This document shows, piece by piece, positions 38,086 through 47,572 of a DNA stretch of 64,000 bases. The stretch spans positions 52,545 through 116,544 of the forward strand of contig NZ_JAFFQD010000013.1 of NCBI RefSeq assembly GCF_016918565.1. Direction: 5' to 3'. Each line of letters starts with the position of its first letter. Position 1 is the stretch's first letter. The position numbers and the translations under genes were made by a program. The stretch is from Desulfogranum marinum (lineage in GTDB: Bacteria; Desulfobacterota; Desulfobulbia; Desulfobulbales; Desulfobulbaceae). A model generated the notes under the pieces. It did not search any database and was not told the origin of the DNA. It worked only from the letters and a program-made list of their open reading frames with translations.

Positions 38086-38274
38086 ATGAAAAAGCAGAAC
38101 CATTCGTCAAAAGGCAAACTGCAAGGGTTAATAGTCACCTGTAATGAATGTGGAGAAGAACTGCCCTTATTACATCCTCATATTATGGTAGAAAGAAGTG
38201 ATGATGACAGAAATCCAATCTGTGAGGCCTGCTGGGTTGAAAAGGAGAAGGCAAAACTAGAGAGGTTAGAGTAA
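38086..38274 (+). CDS. small zinc-ribbon protein
   Basis: A 62-residue protein with two CxxC knuckles, CNEC at 19-22 and CEAC near 47-50, a classic zinc-ribbon spacing, ending in a charged helix (WVEKEKAKLERLE). The AAAAGGAGG ribosome binding site is excellent. No membrane segment or signal. I do not recognise the family; small zinc ribbons often mediate protein or nucleic-acid contacts. It stands alone behind a promoter with a Fur-like box. Confidence 0.75.
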   Translation: MKKQNHSSKGKLQGLIVTCNECGEELPLLHPHIMVERSDDDRNPICEACWVEKEKAKLERLE

Positions 38275-38579
38275 CCGTCAATCGCTATAGTGCTCAATTT
38301 GGGCGTTGTGCCGATAACCAGTTTTTGAGCCTTTATGAAAATAGGGCTCTTAGTCATAGTTGCGGAAAACCTCATTGCTTTGCTTTCTACAATGATTCTA
38401 AAAACTAACTGTTGCAGCCTGGAAATGCCGGAACCGTTATTTCAAAAATTCATGTCGGATTTGAGGAGCTTATTGAAAAAGGAACTTTTTTTGTAGTTGG
38501 TCATTATGACGGCTTCGGGGAGAGGTGGTGCGGATTATGTTTCTATATTTGCATGGGAGAACATAGAGTTTACCAGCAC

Positions 38580-39030
38580 ACACCCGTATTTTATCGCCCC
38601 TGCCAGCCGGCCGAGTCACCGTTGTATCGCCTGCTCTAAGATCCATTCGAAAGTTTCGAGCACGTGCGTGATGATCGAATTGCAAGGGAGTATGGGGTCT
38701 ATGGCCCGGTTATCTCCGATGTAGTCAGGGACTGCTTGAAGTATAGAGATCTGCAATAGGGATTTAATAGTGTACACTGACTGTTCCAATTGTCAATACG
38801 AGTACCTGCTAGTCTTTTTCTGCCGGGATCGCTGGTTTCGTCGTCTCGTTCCTTGCTTGCCAACTCAAGCTGTCATGCTAAACATGTTGTCTAGTTTGGT
38901 GGGTTATTGCAGGAAAACATTCTCTACTCACGGCCACATCACCAGTATTTCTTCTGTGTTTCTATTATTTGGCGAAAATATTTTCTCTATAATCGTAAGC
39001 TACTTTCCAGACACTGTACCTTCGACGCAG
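38580..39030 (+). pseudogene. degraded IS91-type transposase fragment
   Basis: Pieces of the N-terminal part of an IS91/IS801-like (Y2, rolling-circle) transposase are recognisable across three reading frames. In order: PVFYRPCQPAESPLYRLL then a stop; ESFEHVRDDRIAREYGVYGP and VVRDCLKYRDLQ then a stop; the zinc-finger part TDCSNCQYEYLLVFFC with RDRWF (the following CPSC pair degraded); then RPHHQYFFCVS and KYFLYNRKLL. Intact relatives read as one frame with this order of motifs. The catalytic tyrosine region is absent. Frameshifts and stops mean it is not functional. Confidence 0.75.
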
Positions 39031-39265
39031 AGAACCTTTGAACACTCCTGCGGATCACTTTCAAGTCTGAGCTAGGCTTTGTCGGGGCTGAATTGATTAT
39101 CAGACCTGTGAAAAACACTGTTCGTCTGACAACTAATTTTTTTAAATTGGTTGTATTAATTGAACTGTATACTGCCATTTTTATTGACAACCTGTTGACA
39201 TAATCTTGTGTTTGAGGGAAATGGAAGTCATGATTCCAAATAGGTACAACGGTGGAGGCAATCCC

Positions 39266-42200
39266 ATGGTAACATCACACACACACCTTCCGCTCGAGAC
39301 ATTACTGGCATGTCCTGAAAATCTGTACTGGGCATGGTTGAAGTACCAGCAATATCTGCAGGCCACTCATTGCTGGACAGACGAAAGTCGGCTGGCTTGT
39401 TTTGAAGCAAACCTGCAGGCAGAATTAGATGCCATTGGCGCACAGTTCAAAAGGTTAACGTACAGAGCCAGTCCAATTCGTCCTTTACCTCTACCGTCGC
39501 ATGACAAAAAGAGGGAGTCAAATGGGCACATATTTGATATTTCCATCCGCGACCAGGTTGCCTGGATTGCCTTTGTAAATGTTATCGGACCGGGATTAGA
39601 TTGGCAGATGCCACCCTGGAGCTATGGTGGCCGTCTCTATAGGTCAACGTGGGAGGAGGAAAAAAAAAATATTATTGTCAGCAAGAATGGTCGCTACAGG
39701 CACTCTGATGGATACCTCTATCGCAATTCAAGTTTAACCTGGTCACTGTATCAACGTCATATTTTTCTTACAGCAAGAGCAATGGCCGGCTTGCTAGATC
39801 CTGAAGACCTTGAGGATTCTGAGCGTAAGGTATTTGAACAGGAGCGTTATTTTGAGGGTAGGCAACAACTGCCCTATTTGCTGGACGGTTACTGGCCCTC
39901 TGATGATAATCATAGGGTATACCGGGCACAACTGTCGTTTAATACAACTCTCTCAGAAGGTAACCTTTCAACTATTCTGGATAATCTTGCCAACTTTTCA
40001 ACCGAATTCAAACCCCAGATTCATCAACTTGCCTCCCAACTCTTGGATTTCAGACTTGACCTGGATGATTGGGACCAAAAGAAGCATGCAGAATTTGAGC
40101 TCTCACGGGTAGAAAATAGCATAGATTCCATACCTGAGGGGTTGGCTGTTGCCGATTTTCTCAAAAATATAGCTCTGATGGTTGTGGACAGTTCGATAAC
40201 AGACCACCAAATTTTTTCCGGCTCAACATTGCAGCCTGGCATACAGGGAAAAAATATAGCTCACTTTCGTTTTGGCTACAACCACTGCTTTCTCTCCCGT
40301 ACCTTCTCAGGCCTTGTTAATTGGGTCGAAGATTACCAGACACTCTGTGAAAAGCACGGCTCTAGAATTGTACCAGACTGGCAATCTGTTGAGCCCAGGT
40401 CATTTTCCAGATATTGGGAGCATGGCCAAGCAACTCCTAATGAACGAAAATTACTGGAGGAATATAGGAAACAAGCAGCAAAAGAGACGCTTTTAGATAA
40501 TTCCAATCCACTACCAGCGATAACCAGAACCCTGAGATTGTTGACCAACCTTACAGACCTGAATTTTGACCTTCTGCAGCAAAGGGAAAAAATGCATTAT
40601 ATTGATGAAATGGAGAATCTCCTGCTTGGTCACAGCACCGGCTCTGTCATCAATGACGATTTTCAGGTTGACAATATTGCTCATAAGCTCGCCTGGTCTG
40701 TCCCACAGGAAATTATAGGGAATCAGGCGAATCTGTGTCTGTTTGAACGCCAGCTTTTTGAGGCACGTTTACGTGAAACATCACTTCACAAGCGTTTAAA
40801 AAGCCTGCGGCCGGAAGCCGAGGACGCAGAAACCGTACGTGTTGATATCCAACAGGTACAGCAAAAGATTGCTGAGCTTAATCAAGAGCACCAACTCATC
40901 GCTGCCAAGAATATGGGAAGACAGTTCAAAAATAAGATGCGCATATTTTTGATGCTGTTAAGAGCAGTCCGCAATAACCCCATGAAATTAAATCTGTGGA
41001 TTTACCTGCTGGAGTATTGCCGTTTTTCAGGACAGACCGATCTGACCCTGATTCATAAAGAGTTAGAGGCGTTATACAGACATGATCGCCTGGGTGCAGG
41101 TTATGTGTGGGCAATGGTTTATCGACTGATGGCAAATCAGGCTGTGCAATGCTCTTTGAACATGTCGCAAAAAGATCATCTTATTTATCGGCGTCAAGCA
41201 GCATATTCGTATTTAAAAACCCTTTTGCTGCAGCCGGTCACCCTGCCGGTAGATGCAGAGTCAACATTTTATGAACTTCATTCTCTGCATTTGCTGCAAT
41301 GTGGGCTAGGCAGTGCTCTTATGTATCTCCGAAACGCGGACAACGAACTGGTTACAGACGACGATTTCAAGTTGATGGAGCAACGTGTAGCCAAATGTGG
41401 TGGTATTGACTGGACCTCCCTTCCTGAAAAATGGGCTGCAGAGACGTCTGTTCCACTTTCAGTATGGGCGTGGTGGGCTGAAACCAGGCTCAATAGCCCC
41501 CAAAGGACGAATCCTGGGCCGATATGGAAAGCTGCTGTAGGCAAATTTGAAATAGATGTTCCCTGTGGCCGACAAATGTTGTTTCGCTATCCCCGAGAAG
41601 CTGTACGAGCAGTGGGAGTAAAAACAATGATTGATGCCTGCTTGGCAGAAGGAACTTTTTATCGGAATAATTGTGCTGGATGGTTCTATGAGTTACTTCA
41701 AGGGACTAGTCCTCTCCGCTATGAAAAAGAGCGTGGTTTAGCGGCTAGCTCTGGCGAAAAAAAGGTATGTTCGATCGTACATAAAGACAGTGACGATGCA
41801 TGGATGACACTTGCCCGGTGGGGGGAGTGGAGTAATCAAAAGTATCGAGAAAATGCTTTTGACCCACGGGTCACAGAATGGACAGCCCTTGAAATAGCCG
41901 ACCAGATAGCTGAAAAGGTAAAATCGTTTCTTCAGGGTGGAAACAGTGACTGCTACCCCCTTCATCCTTTGAATTTTCTTGTACCTACCAAGTGGATCGA
42001 AGAGGGGGAGACAATATTAACATGGGACCATTGGCGCGATCAGATACGTGAGAAGACGTTTTCAATAGGACTGAGGGAGGCGGAACAAATTACTGATTAT
42101 CGCTATATGTTTGATTTACAAACTGCTGATAATGTTAACCCGGAACTTCCTATGATTCGTGGATTCGGCCTGTTGCTTCTGGGGCTGGTGACCCATTCAT

Positions 42201-42562
42201 TTGACTGGCCGGCGATGTGGAATGTAAGGGGGCATGAATGGCAGTACCTCCCCTTGGTAAGTACTAGAATGCGAAATGTTCCTTTCTCGTCCTGGACACA
42301 TGCGATTCTAGAAGCGTGTCTTTTGCCACGTCAGTTGGAGACAGCTCTAGTGGATGCTTGTCAGCAGGGAAAATATGATGACGATACGGCACAAGATCCA
42401 CCTCAAATACTTGATTTGGCTCGTTTCCAATCCTGTGTTCAAAAAGCCAGACAGGTATTGGAAGAGTACCAGATGACCCTTCAGCATCGGGTGCCACGGC
42501 AATTGGTACCGGTGAAACTGGAACATTTTACTCGTCCGGACTGGGCAACTGACTTTGGATAA
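39266..42562 (+). CDS. Unknown-Group (UG/DRT-like) reverse-transcriptase homologue with degenerate active site
   Basis: A 1098-residue protein. ATG 39266 is chosen because GGAGG lies seven bases upstream; the open frame reaches back to 39206 without a good site. The N-terminal 360 residues follow the RT order: RASPIRPLPLPSHDKK, IRDQVAWIAFVNVIGPGLD and WSYGGRLYR (blocks 1-2, UG-like), YRAQLSFNTTL (motif A), IPEGLAVADFLKNIAL (motif B) and FRFGYNHCFL (motif C). Catalytic aspartates appear replaced: Gln222 in motif A and Tyr338-Asn339 for the DD pair. The remaining ~740 residues are mostly helical with no domain I recognise. A nitrilase gene follows after 198 bp. Probably antiphage defence, by family association only. 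Confidence 0.75.
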   Translation: MVTSHTHLPLETLLACPENLYWAWLKYQQYLQATHCWTDESRLACFEANLQAELDAIGAQFKRLTYRASPIRPLPLPSHDKKRESNGHIFDISIRDQVAWIAFVNVIGPGLDWQMPPWSYGGRLYRSTWEEEKKNIIVSKNGRYRHSDGYLYRNSSLTWSLYQRHIFLTARAMAGLLDPEDLEDSERKVFEQERYFEGRQQLPYLLDGYWPSDDNHRVYRAQLSFNTTLSEGNLSTILDNLANFSTEFKPQIHQLASQLLDFRLDLDDWDQKKHAEFELSRVENSIDSIPEGLAVADFLKNIALMVVDSSITDHQIFSGSTLQPGIQGKNIAHFRFGYNHCFLSRTFSGLVNWVEDYQTLCEKHGSRIVPDWQSVEPRSFSRYWEHGQATPNERKLLEEYRKQAAKETLLDNSNPLPAITRTLRLLTNLTDLNFDLLQQREKMHYIDEMENLLLGHSTGSVINDDFQVDNIAHKLAWSVPQEIIGNQANLCLFERQLFEARLRETSLHKRLKSLRPEAEDAETVRVDIQQVQQKIAELNQEHQLIAAKNMGRQFKNKMRIFLMLLRAVRNNPMKLNLWIYLLEYCRFSGQTDLTLIHKELEALYRHDRLGAGYVWAMVYRLMANQAVQCSLNMSQKDHLIYRRQAAYSYLKTLLLQPVTLPVDAESTFYELHSLHLLQCGLGSALMYLRNADNELVTDDDFKLMEQRVAKCGGIDWTSLPEKWAAETSVPLSVWAWWAETRLNSPQRTNPGPIWKAAVGKFEIDVPCGRQMLFRYPREAVRAVGVKTMIDACLAEGTFYRNNCAGWFYELLQGTSPLRYEKERGLAASSGEKKVCSIVHKDSDDAWMTLARWGEWSNQKYRENAFDPRVTEWTALEIADQIAEKVKSFLQGGNSDCYPLHPLNFLVPTKWIEEGETILTWDHWRDQIREKTFSIGLREAEQITDYRYMFDLQTADNVNPELPMIRGFGLLLLGLVTHSFDWPAMWNVRGHEWQYLPLVSTRMRNVPFSSWTHAILEACLLPRQLETALVDACQQGKYDDDTAQDPPQILDLARFQSCVQKARQVLEEYQMTLQHRVPRQLVPVKLEHFTRPDWATDFG

Positions 42563-42760
42563 CTGATCAGCGCACACTATCTATGAATAGTCTCGTTTTA
42601 CCGATAGTTAGGCTGCACGGACGATCTCTTTGTTCACTTATTTGCTTAAGCAACGATCAATCCTACTTAGGGCACCTTCGATCAGTTACAGTTTCGAGAT
42701 AATTATATGCCGGGGAGTTTACGATCTCCGTGATCATCGACCATTTTTTTGGGGGAGAAT

Positions 42761-43654
42761 ATGTCGGAAATACAGACTGGAAACACGAGAAGTTCACTGT
42801 CTGATTTTCTCACGATAGGACTGATACAGACGACAACCAATGCTCAGGTTGCGTGGAAGAATTATCCAAAAATGACTCCTGCTGAGTCAGATCATGTCTG
42901 GAAAGAGATTCGGCATGGGTTCCATATTCTGTCTGAGATGGATGAACCTCCGCAATTTACTATTCTTCCCGAGTTGGCAGTGCCACTTTGCTTTCGTAGT
43001 CGATTGCTGGACATGTGCAGAGAACTTGGTTCAATCGTGATTGCCGGTATGGATTATACCCTTGACCATGGAAATAAGATCGTAGGGAATCAGGCCCTGG
43101 TTATAGTTCCACAAGAGTGGCCGAAGAACCGGACTAGTAAACGTTGCAGTACGTTTTATTTCGGGAAAACGTACATGGCCCCTGCAGAACAGCTTGGCAT
43201 CGGACAATCAGGGTTTGATTTTAAAGCCGATCAGACCATTTGGATGTTTGATGCCGGTCAATTCGGGCGCATTGGTGTCTGTATCTGTTATGATTTTATG
43301 GATGTTGAAAGATACATGGTTTATCGGGGAAAAATTCACCACCTTTTCGTTCTTGCCTATAATCGTGATATTGAATCATTTAGCCATTTGGCAGAGTCGC
43401 TTTCAAAGACCGTTTTCTGCAATGTGGTTATTTGTAACACAGGTTTTTATGGAGGATCCCTTGCCGTAACACCCTATTATGAACCTTTCCGCAGAACACT
43501 ATACCGTCATGAAGGAAAAGACCTCTTCGCTGTTCAGGTTGTCCGGCTTCCGGTCGCCGACCTTGATGCTGCCCAGGAAGGCAACACTGAATATTACCTG
43601 GATGCAGGGGGGAATCCGCGTCGTCAGTTTAAGAATTTGCCACCCGGCTATTAG
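42761..43654 (+). CDS. nitrilase-family (C-N hydrolase) protein paired with the RT homologue
   Basis: Carbon-nitrogen hydrolase of 297 residues. Start ATG 42761 follows GGGGGAG; the frame opens at 42749. The triad is intact: E71 in ILPELAVP, K136 in YFGKTYMAP, and C176 in [10 protein letters not shown]. Substrate unknown; housekeeping amidases usually lack the polar N-terminal leader seen here. It is the only same-strand partner of the large RT-like gene. Class 1 UG reverse transcriptases such as DRT1 are known to carry nitrilase domains, fused or nearby, and this is the main argument for a joint system. It converges on the NUDIX gene with a 20-bp gap and no obvious terminator. Confidence 0.88.
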   Translation: MSEIQTGNTRSSLSDFLTIGLIQTTTNAQVAWKNYPKMTPAESDHVWKEIRHGFHILSEMDEPPQFTILPELAVPLCFRSRLLDMCRELGSIVIAGMDYTLDHGNKIVGNQALVIVPQEWPKNRTSKRCSTFYFGKTYMAPAEQLGIGQSGFDFKADQTIWMFDAGQFGRIGVCICYDFMDVERYMVYRGKIHHLFVLAYNRDIESFSHLAESLSKTVFCNVVICNTGFYGGSLAVTPYYEPFRRTLYRHEGKDLFAVQVVRLPVADLDAAQEGNTEYYLDAGGNPRRQFKNLPPGY

Positions 43655-43674
43655 ATCAAATTTTTCGCTTAAAA

Positions 43675-44247
43675 TCAATATTTTGAGTTGGAGTGCAGGA
43701 ATTGCTGATACTGCTGATGCACAAACAAAACACTCAGCAGCGTTTTTGAATCTATTATTTCATTATTGGATACCTTTTCATACAGTTCCTGAAACGGCAT
43801 TTTGACCTGCTCAATATATTCCGATGCATCCTGTTTGGTATTTCCGGAATGTATTGGATCGAGCCCAAGAAAGAGAGTGATAAACCCGGTAGAATATCCT
43901 TCGGCATGAGCATATTTAACGATTTTATGCAAACGTTGGGGAACATACCCTGTTTCTTCTTCGCATTCTCGCCTAGCTGCCTCTTCCTCACTTTCGCCTT
44001 CATCAATCAACCCGGCTGGAATTGAGATAAGTGTCCTCTCTATTGCAGGGCGCGTTTGTCTAACAAGATGAATATTCTGGTCATCGTCTAACAGTAAAAC
44101 CGCAACAGCATCCCGTACCCGCACTATTTCACGGGTGGCTTCCCTTCCATCCGGAAGGTGGACATCCAGCCGTTCAAGTTGCATATATTTTCCAGAAAAA
44201 AGAGAGTGTCGATTTACGATTTTTTCAAACGAGGAGTCATTATTCAT
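43675..44247 (-). CDS. NUDIX hydrolase, ADP-ribose pyrophosphatase type
   Basis: Hydrolyses nucleoside diphosphate derivatives, most likely ADP-ribose, in the cytoplasm. 190 residues; the Nudix box is complete in GLIDEGESEEEAARRECEEE followed by TGY, with IPAG just before it as in ADP-ribose pyrophosphatases. VHLPDGREATREIVRVRDAV is typical of the N-terminal half. It is transcribed towards the nitrilase gene and looks like a housekeeping gene, not a member of that system. Confidence 0.9.
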   Translation of the reverse strand: MNNDSSFEKIVNRHSLFSGKYMQLERLDVHLPDGREATREIVRVRDAVAVLLLDDDQNIHLVRQTRPAIERTLISIPAGLIDEGESEEEAARRECEEETGYVPQRLHKIVKYAHAEGYSTGFITLFLGLDPIHSGNTKQDASEYIEQVKMPFQELYEKVSNNEIIDSKTLLSVLFVHQQYQQFLHSNSKY

Positions 44248-44411
44248 TTATACAAATTCAGGGTGGAGGGAAGATTAAAAAAGGCTTGTAAGCAATTATT
44301 CGAATAGCGCATTGTCAAAGAAAAGGATATTTGACAAAGACATCTAAATTAAGTGTGTTCAACCCGTTTTTACTTTTCATGACCTAAGGCATGAAATTGC
44401 ACACATACAAT

Positions 44412-44450
44412 AAAAAACGGCTGAAAGACATATTGTCTTTCAGCCGTTTT
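44412..44450 (-). terminator. intrinsic terminator of CoA-transferase cluster 2
   Basis: AAAACGGCTGAAAGACA pairs perfectly with TGTCTTTCAGCCGTTTT around a three-base loop; the A-run on the left becomes the T-run on the minus strand. 38 bp past the beta-subunit stop. Confidence 0.92.
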
Positions 44451-44487
44451 ACTTTACGCCAGAGTTTCAGTGTTAAACTGAGTGGAA

Positions 44488-45273
44488 TTATTTTTTAACA
44501 ACACGCTTCAGGAAATAACCATCTGGATCGCACTCGTCTCGAAGCAACCGCAAATCTTCTTCTGTAGGCTCTGCCATTTCTTTAAGATCTGGTGAAATGA
44601 GCAGTTCAAAACCGACCTTTTCTTGAATATCCGCAGGTGTTAATCCTGGCAGAACCTCAAGTAACATCATTCTGCGAGTATCTTTGTCATAGCCAAAGAG
44701 CGCTTCATTGGTGATGACGCGGTAAGGTCCGGAACCGTATACACCAGCTTTTTCCCTGTAATCAGGAGAGCCGTCACCGTATCCGATACTGGTGACAAAT
44801 TGCAGTTTTTCTGTAAATCTACGTTTTTCCAGTGCCATAATAGCAATGGTTTTTTCACAGTTTGCAGACATCGCACCAGCACCACCACTACCAGGGAAGC
44901 GAACTTTGGATTCACTGTAGGTTCCACCCTGGAATGTAGAGTTCAGGTTACCGTACATATCGATTTCCGCACCGCCGATAAAAGCGTAATCGGAATATCC
45001 GCGTTGGGTTAACTCAAAAGCACCGCATAAACCTTTGGCATAAAGAGCTTTACGGAATGCTTTCGTATCACCAACAGAAAGCGGTAAGCCCTGATCAAGT
45101 TGAGCACCAAGAGACCCCGCCTCGAAAATCATTTGCAGTTGCGGGGCATGCGTCAACTGAGCATGCAGAGAAGCGATGATTGGTAGTCCTGTACCAACAA
45201 AAACTACGGTTTCATCCTCTAAGACCTTCGAACCGGCGTACGCAATCATTTCAAATGGACCATAATCAGGCAT
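44488..45273 (-). CDS. CoA-transferase beta subunit, cluster 2
   Basis: Paralogue of 35208-36047, 261 residues. Shared segments include FVGTGLPIIASLHAQLTHAP, GGAEIDMYGNLNSTFQGG and RFPGSGGAGAMSANCEKTI. It begins behind AGGAGG, 64 bp after the alpha gene, and ends at a strong terminator, so this pair forms its own two-gene operon. Unlike cluster 1 it has no methylmalonyl genes attached, suggesting a different acid or condition. Confidence 0.88.
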   Translation of the reverse strand: MPDYGPFEMIAYAGSKVLEDETVVFVGTGLPIIASLHAQLTHAPQLQMIFEAGSLGAQLDQGLPLSVGDTKAFRKALYAKGLCGAFELTQRGYSDYAFIGGAEIDMYGNLNSTFQGGTYSESKVRFPGSGGAGAMSANCEKTIAIMALEKRRFTEKLQFVTSIGYGDGSPDYREKAGVYGSGPYRVITNEALFGYDKDTRRMMLLEVLPGLTPADIQEKVGFELLISPDLKEMAEPTEEDLRLLRDECDPDGYFLKRVVKK

Positions 45274-45337
45274 TATACATCCTCCTTAAGGTTACAAGCT
45301 ATTAGATAAATCTTGTGTTTTTGTTGTATGTTGCGCG

Positions 45338-46417
45338 TTAGTCGATCAGAATCGGCTGAACACCGTCGTTTTGTTTCATCTCCTTAATTTTGCTGTAAGG
45401 ACGTGTGGCGAGAAAGTCGTCAAACGTTTCACAACCGAAGATATATTTGTCAAAGTAAGCTTGCATGCCGTCTTTGTTTCCTGTTTTTCTGAATTCATCA
45501 CATCCCTTTCTGAATTCAAGGATCTCCGGCATGTCAAACCAGTTATACCCATAAACTGCACCTGGATATGCGCCTAATGGTTGCTCGACAACTGCATCTA
45601 CGATCATGTATGGGATTTCTGTCAAGTTAGGATATTTGCGGATGTTTTCGTTAGGGATAACCTGTTCAACTGTCAGAATTGTGTGGTTAGCGGCCATTGC
45701 AATTTCAGGACATGTACAGAGTGCACCGAAAATTCGTGCATTACCGTGCATATCGGCAACCTGGGTATGGATCAGGGCAACATCAGGGTTGCATGCCGGC
45801 ACCAAGTAAATATTTTCGTTGGTGAATGGGCATTTAATCATTTTACCACGGTTTACCAGTTCCATATCACTACCACCATGGTCACGGGTAGGTATAAACG
45901 GAAGACCTAAGGATCCAGCTTTAAAACGTGCTGACATACCATAGTTGGTGTAATCATCGACAAGGATTTCTCCACGGCTAACAAGATAACGGAAAATTGG
46001 TGCAATACCAATTACCTCATATCCCCACCAAGCCATTTCAACACGTTTCACAGAGACGTGATCCGGATCCAGAATCATGGCAGCTGCTAACAATTCGGCA
46101 CAGATTGAGTTGGACTGCATGGAAAGAGTAATGTCTTTGCAGCCCTGGCGAATGATTTCATGAACGGCAGCAACCGGTGTTCTGGTGTTTACGAAGCCGC
46201 CGAGACCAATGTTCATGCCATCTTTAACATACTTTGAGACAGCTTCTTTAAGGGTTGTTCTTTTATCGTGCAGCCCTTTTTTCTTACCGACTGCTGCTTT
46301 CCGTGCTTCTTTTGGAGTAGGCCCCCAGTACTCAAATGGGACATCGCGTTTTTTGAGCTCTTCTTCTCCGAGTTGGCTGACGTTCTTGATCAAGGAACTT
46401 GCTGTCTCCGTCATCAT
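45338..46417 (-). CDS. CoA-transferase alpha subunit, cluster 2
   Basis: Paralogue of 36098-37114, 359 residues. DKRTTLKEAVSKYVKDG, GLGGFVNTRTPVAAVHEI, SARFKAGSLGLPFIPTRD and ADMHGNARIFGALC match the first copy closely. It is about 20 residues longer at the N-terminus. GGAG lies three bases before the first ATG and six before the second (46414), so the second may be used. The upstream region carries the same promoter/operator block as cluster 1. Confidence 0.88.
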   Translation of the reverse strand: MMTETASSLIKNVSQLGEEELKKRDVPFEYWGPTPKEARKAAVGKKKGLHDKRTTLKEAVSKYVKDGMNIGLGGFVNTRTPVAAVHEIIRQGCKDITLSMQSNSICAELLAAAMILDPDHVSVKRVEMAWWGYEVIGIAPIFRYLVSRGEILVDDYTNYGMSARFKAGSLGLPFIPTRDHGGSDMELVNRGKMIKCPFTNENIYLVPACNPDVALIHTQVADMHGNARIFGALCTCPEIAMAANHTILTVEQVIPNENIRKYPNLTEIPYMIVDAVVEQPLGAYPGAVYGYNWFDMPEILEFRKGCDEFRKTGNKDGMQAYFDKYIFGCETFDDFLATRPYSKIKEMKQNDGVQPILID

Positions 46418-47089
46418 GATCTCCTTACGCTGCTAAATTAATAAGATTTTACCCATGCCTTATTTTTACATCAAAACCGATTATGCAGTTAGCGAGGTTA
46501 ACAGCAGCTTCGCAACAATAATCGGGTTATGATCTCCTCTCAAAATTCTAATGCTGCAGCAAAAAATATAAAATAATACAAACGATATTGAAATTCGTTT
46601 TAATAAACTGGTCGAGTGAAGCAAAACTAAATGCTCTCCGACTAGCGTCGCATCCGGTAACGGACATTGATCACAGAATCGTTCTACGAACAATCTTATA
46701 CCTGATTTTATAAATTCTTCAATCGAATACTCCAACCTGCTGATTGTTATTTATAATCCTATAAAAAACAGGTCAGCAGATTAGTTGTGAATTAATATAA
46801 TATTGCAGTATCAGTACAGAATAAGCAGAGAAAAAACAAAACGGATTTTTGTCATATTTGCAGAACGAATCTACTTCTGAGGAACAGCTAAACAATAATT
46901 TCATTTTCTCAAAGCCCTTTTTATTATGGGTAAAAGAGGCTTTTGGGAAAATGAAATTATGTCCTCGGATATGACGCCAGGTATTGCCAAAAAACACCTC
47001 AAAAACCACCCGCTGCATAATTTACTGTTTTGATAGTCAAAAATTGTAAAAAAGACAGGCAGGCGTTCTGCAACTCTGACAAAGACCCA
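46418..47089. other. leader/intergenic region of cluster 2 with a long imperfect hairpin
   Basis: Gene-poor AT-rich stretch. At about 46894-46962 an imperfect stem of about 22 bp forms between AATTTCATTTTCTCAAAGCC and its near-complement, without a T-run. A minus-strand frame at 46481-46735 (TTG start, one hydrophobic stretch) is not convincing. Confidence 0.45.
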
Positions 47090-47207
47090 AAAAACCTTAC
47101 ACTCCCATTGGGCTTAATCTACCTGCTAGAATCCTCCTATTTTAAGTTAAGGTTTTTGTCAACTTAAAAATAAAGAACCTATTGTTTTCTCTCATACTTT
47201 TATTTCG
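47090..47207 (-). promoter_or_regulatory. conserved promoter/operator block upstream of CoA-transferase cluster 2
   Basis: Second copy of the block at 37530-37650. On the minus strand TTGACA (47162-47157), 17-base spacer, TAGGAG (47139-47134). The inverted repeat is 9 bp here: TTTTAAGTT (47140-47148) and AACTTAAAA (47161-47169). It would give a leader of nearly 700 bases before the alpha gene. Confidence 0.68.
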
Positions 47208-47572
47208 TCATTGTACCTTATATTAAGAAGTTAAAAACCAATGGCTCGTGTATCTAAATTGCTTATGCATCTGTTCAGTTTATTTGAATTGGGTTGGTTT
47301 TTCGGCTTATATTTTCGATAATTTTTAGTTAACTTGTTGTAATGTTGAATAATATTTTTTATTAGAAGCTAGGAAGGTCTTTTTAGGGACAAAAAGAGAG
47401 TGTAAAAGGCAGATAACAATTTAGAAAAATGAAGATTGTAGGTGATTCCTGGTGAATATCACCTCGGATGTGTGGTAAATGCAAAAAACAGGCGTTGTAA
47501 ATATAAAAGATGCTATGTGAGTAAATTGCGAGAGTGGGCGAGCAGGAGACAACACGAAACAAGGAGAGAGAA

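Noticed and set aside
43675..44247. NUDIX hydrolase as a third member of the RT-nitrilase system
   Set aside because: It is on the opposite strand, converges on the nitrilase, and is a standard ADP-ribose pyrophosphatase.
46481..46735. 84-codon minus-strand ORF upstream of CoA-transferase cluster 2
   Set aside because: Starts with TTG without a ribosome binding site and matches no family; it falls in the untranslated leader.
47208..47572. Cobalamin riboswitch upstream of the adenosyltransferase
   Set aside because: I looked for the conserved B12-box and GCCACTG-type elements here and upstream of cbiA and found none.
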